DNA of 24,313 nucleotides from JBCDCP01 sp039181495 (GTDB lineage Bacteria; Pseudomonadota; Alphaproteobacteria; Rhizobiales; Tepidamorphaceae), in NCBI GenBank assembly GCA_039181495.1, contig JBCDCP010000036.1:1-24313 (forward strand). The letters run 5' to 3'. Below are positions 23,504 to 24,313 of the stretch, piece after piece. A program made the position numbers and the translations under genes. Each line of letters starts with the position of its first letter. Position 1 is the first letter of the stretch. A model generated the notes under the pieces. The model made no database searches and was not told where the DNA came from. It saw only the letters and a list, made by a program, of their open reading frames with translations.

Positions 23504-24313
23504 TCAGTTGAACGCGGTCAGCTTGCCTGAATCGTCAAGAACCAGGACGCGACCTCCCGCAGCTATAGGCGGAATGAGGACGCCGCGCGACAATGTGCTG
23601 GTCGAGATCGTCGAGCCGGTGTTTGGGTCAACCCTGAGAAGGCTGCCATTCGATCCGCCGATCCAGAGCGCGTTGCCGGCCAATAGCGGGCCCACCCAAT
23701 TGGACTCGCTTGGCAGATCAGCAGCCCAGCGTACGCTGCCATCTTCCCGATCAATCGCAACGACTTTCCGGTCGAGGGTGACAACAAAGAGCGAGTTGCC
23801 GCCGATTGCTGGCGTCGAAGACGCAGCGATGTTGATGCCCCACAACCGTTCGCCATTGTCGGCACGAACCGCAATCATCCGGCCGGCAACGCCGACGGCA
23901 TAGACGATGCCATCCGCAATGATGGGCCGCGCGGCGACATCACGAATGCCGGAGACGGCAGAAAAATTGCTCGTACCGGACAACTGGTCGGACCACACCG
24001 GCTGTCCTTCGGCCGCTTCAAAGCCGATAATTTCGCCTGAAGTGTACGGAACCACCACACGGTCGCCGGAAACAGACGGGCTGGCATTGGACAGAATGCC
24101 GGCTTCACCCGGGATCCCGGCATACTGCCAGGCTTCGGTACCGGTTCCTGCCTCATAGGCATGCACGACGTTATTGGCGCTCACCACATACACCCGGCCA
24201 CCGGCCACCGTCGGGGCGCCGCGGCCCGGGGCGGACATCTTGGTCTGCCAGACCTGCTGACCGCTGGCGATGCTGACGGCTGTCAGATTTCCGTAAGGAC
24301 TGGCGATGAAAAC
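23504..24313 (-). CDS. bamB: outer membrane assembly beta-propeller, BamB-like (5' end outside window)
   Basis: The frame is open to the window edge, so the start lies beyond 24313; 269 residues are visible. They are made of PQQ-type beta-propeller repeats: short motifs such as AVSIASGQQVWQ, AYEAGTGTEAWQ, GFEAAEGQPVWS, AVRADNGERLWG and AIDREDGSVRWA recur every 40 residues or so. BamB is a lipoprotein of the BAM complex that folds outer-membrane barrels; the signal peptide and lipobox would be in the missing part. Being next to der, as in many Proteobacteria, supports BamB over other PQQ-repeat proteins such as dehydrogenases. It also fits functionally with lptD and surA at the other end of the window. 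Confidence 0.88.
   Translation of the reverse strand, partial: VFIASPYGNLTAVSIASGQQVWQTKMSAPGRGAPTVAGGRVYVVSANNVVHAYEAGTGTEAWQYAGIPGEAGILSNASPSVSGDRVVVPYTSGEIIGFEAAEGQPVWSDQLSGTSNFSAVSGIRDVAARPIIADGIVYAVGVAGRMIAVRADNGERLWGINIAASSTPAIGGNSLFVVTLDRKVVAIDREDGSVRWAADLPSESNWVGPLLAGNALWIGGSNGSLLRVDPNTGSTISTSTLSRGVLIPPIAAGGRVLVLDDSGKLTAFN

Overview
This window is a GC-rich piece of an alphaproteobacterial chromosome. It most likely comes from the order Hyphomicrobiales (Rhizobiales). I infer this from gene order (lptD-surA-pdxA-rsmA, gmk-yicC-mltG-fabF-acpP-fabG-fabD, rpsF-rpsR-DUF2232-rplI-dnaB-alr-radA-cvpA-purF) and from recognisable protein signatures, not from a database search. All of it is core housekeeping DNA. 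I see no insertion sequence, prophage, CRISPR array, tRNA or rRNA, and no convincing new biological system.

Layout. (1) 1-4843, plus strand: the outer-membrane LPS translocon LptD (5' end outside the window), the periplasmic chaperone SurA that serves outer-membrane proteins such as LptD, then PdxA (vitamin B6 synthesis) and RsmA/KsgA (16S rRNA dimethylation). pdxA and rsmA overlap. (2) 4864-11447, minus strand, read right to left: the type II fatty-acid synthesis genes fabD, fabG, acpP and fabF, then mltG, yicC and gmk. A terminator-like hairpin separates acpP from fabF. (3) 11448-11866: a 419-bp divergent control region with a good -35 box facing fabD, imperfect direct repeats, and a long hairpin just before rpsF. 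(4) 11867-22029, plus strand: ribosomal proteins bS6, bS18 and bL9 around a DUF2232 membrane protein, then DnaB, Alr, RadA, CvpA, PurF and a short-chain dehydrogenase coupled to purF by an ATGA overlap. (5) 22033-24313, minus strand: a BamB-like beta-propeller lipoprotein (5' end outside the window) and the ribosome-assembly GTPase Der.

The genes link envelope assembly (LptD, SurA, BamB, MltG), lipid supply (Fab enzymes, ACP), translation (bS6, bS18, bL9, RsmA, Der), nucleotide supply (Gmk, PurF) and DNA replication and repair (DnaB, RadA).

Points deserving a second look: an apparent one-base deletion in dnaB that opens its frame into alr; a ten-fold Gly-Asp-Arg-type triplet tail on bS6; a candidate autoregulatory hairpin ahead of rpsF; a PurF that keeps only part of the iron-sulfur ligand set; a Der G4 motif with Ser in place of Asn; and several intergenic hairpins. 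Promoter calls are by eye and weak unless stated.
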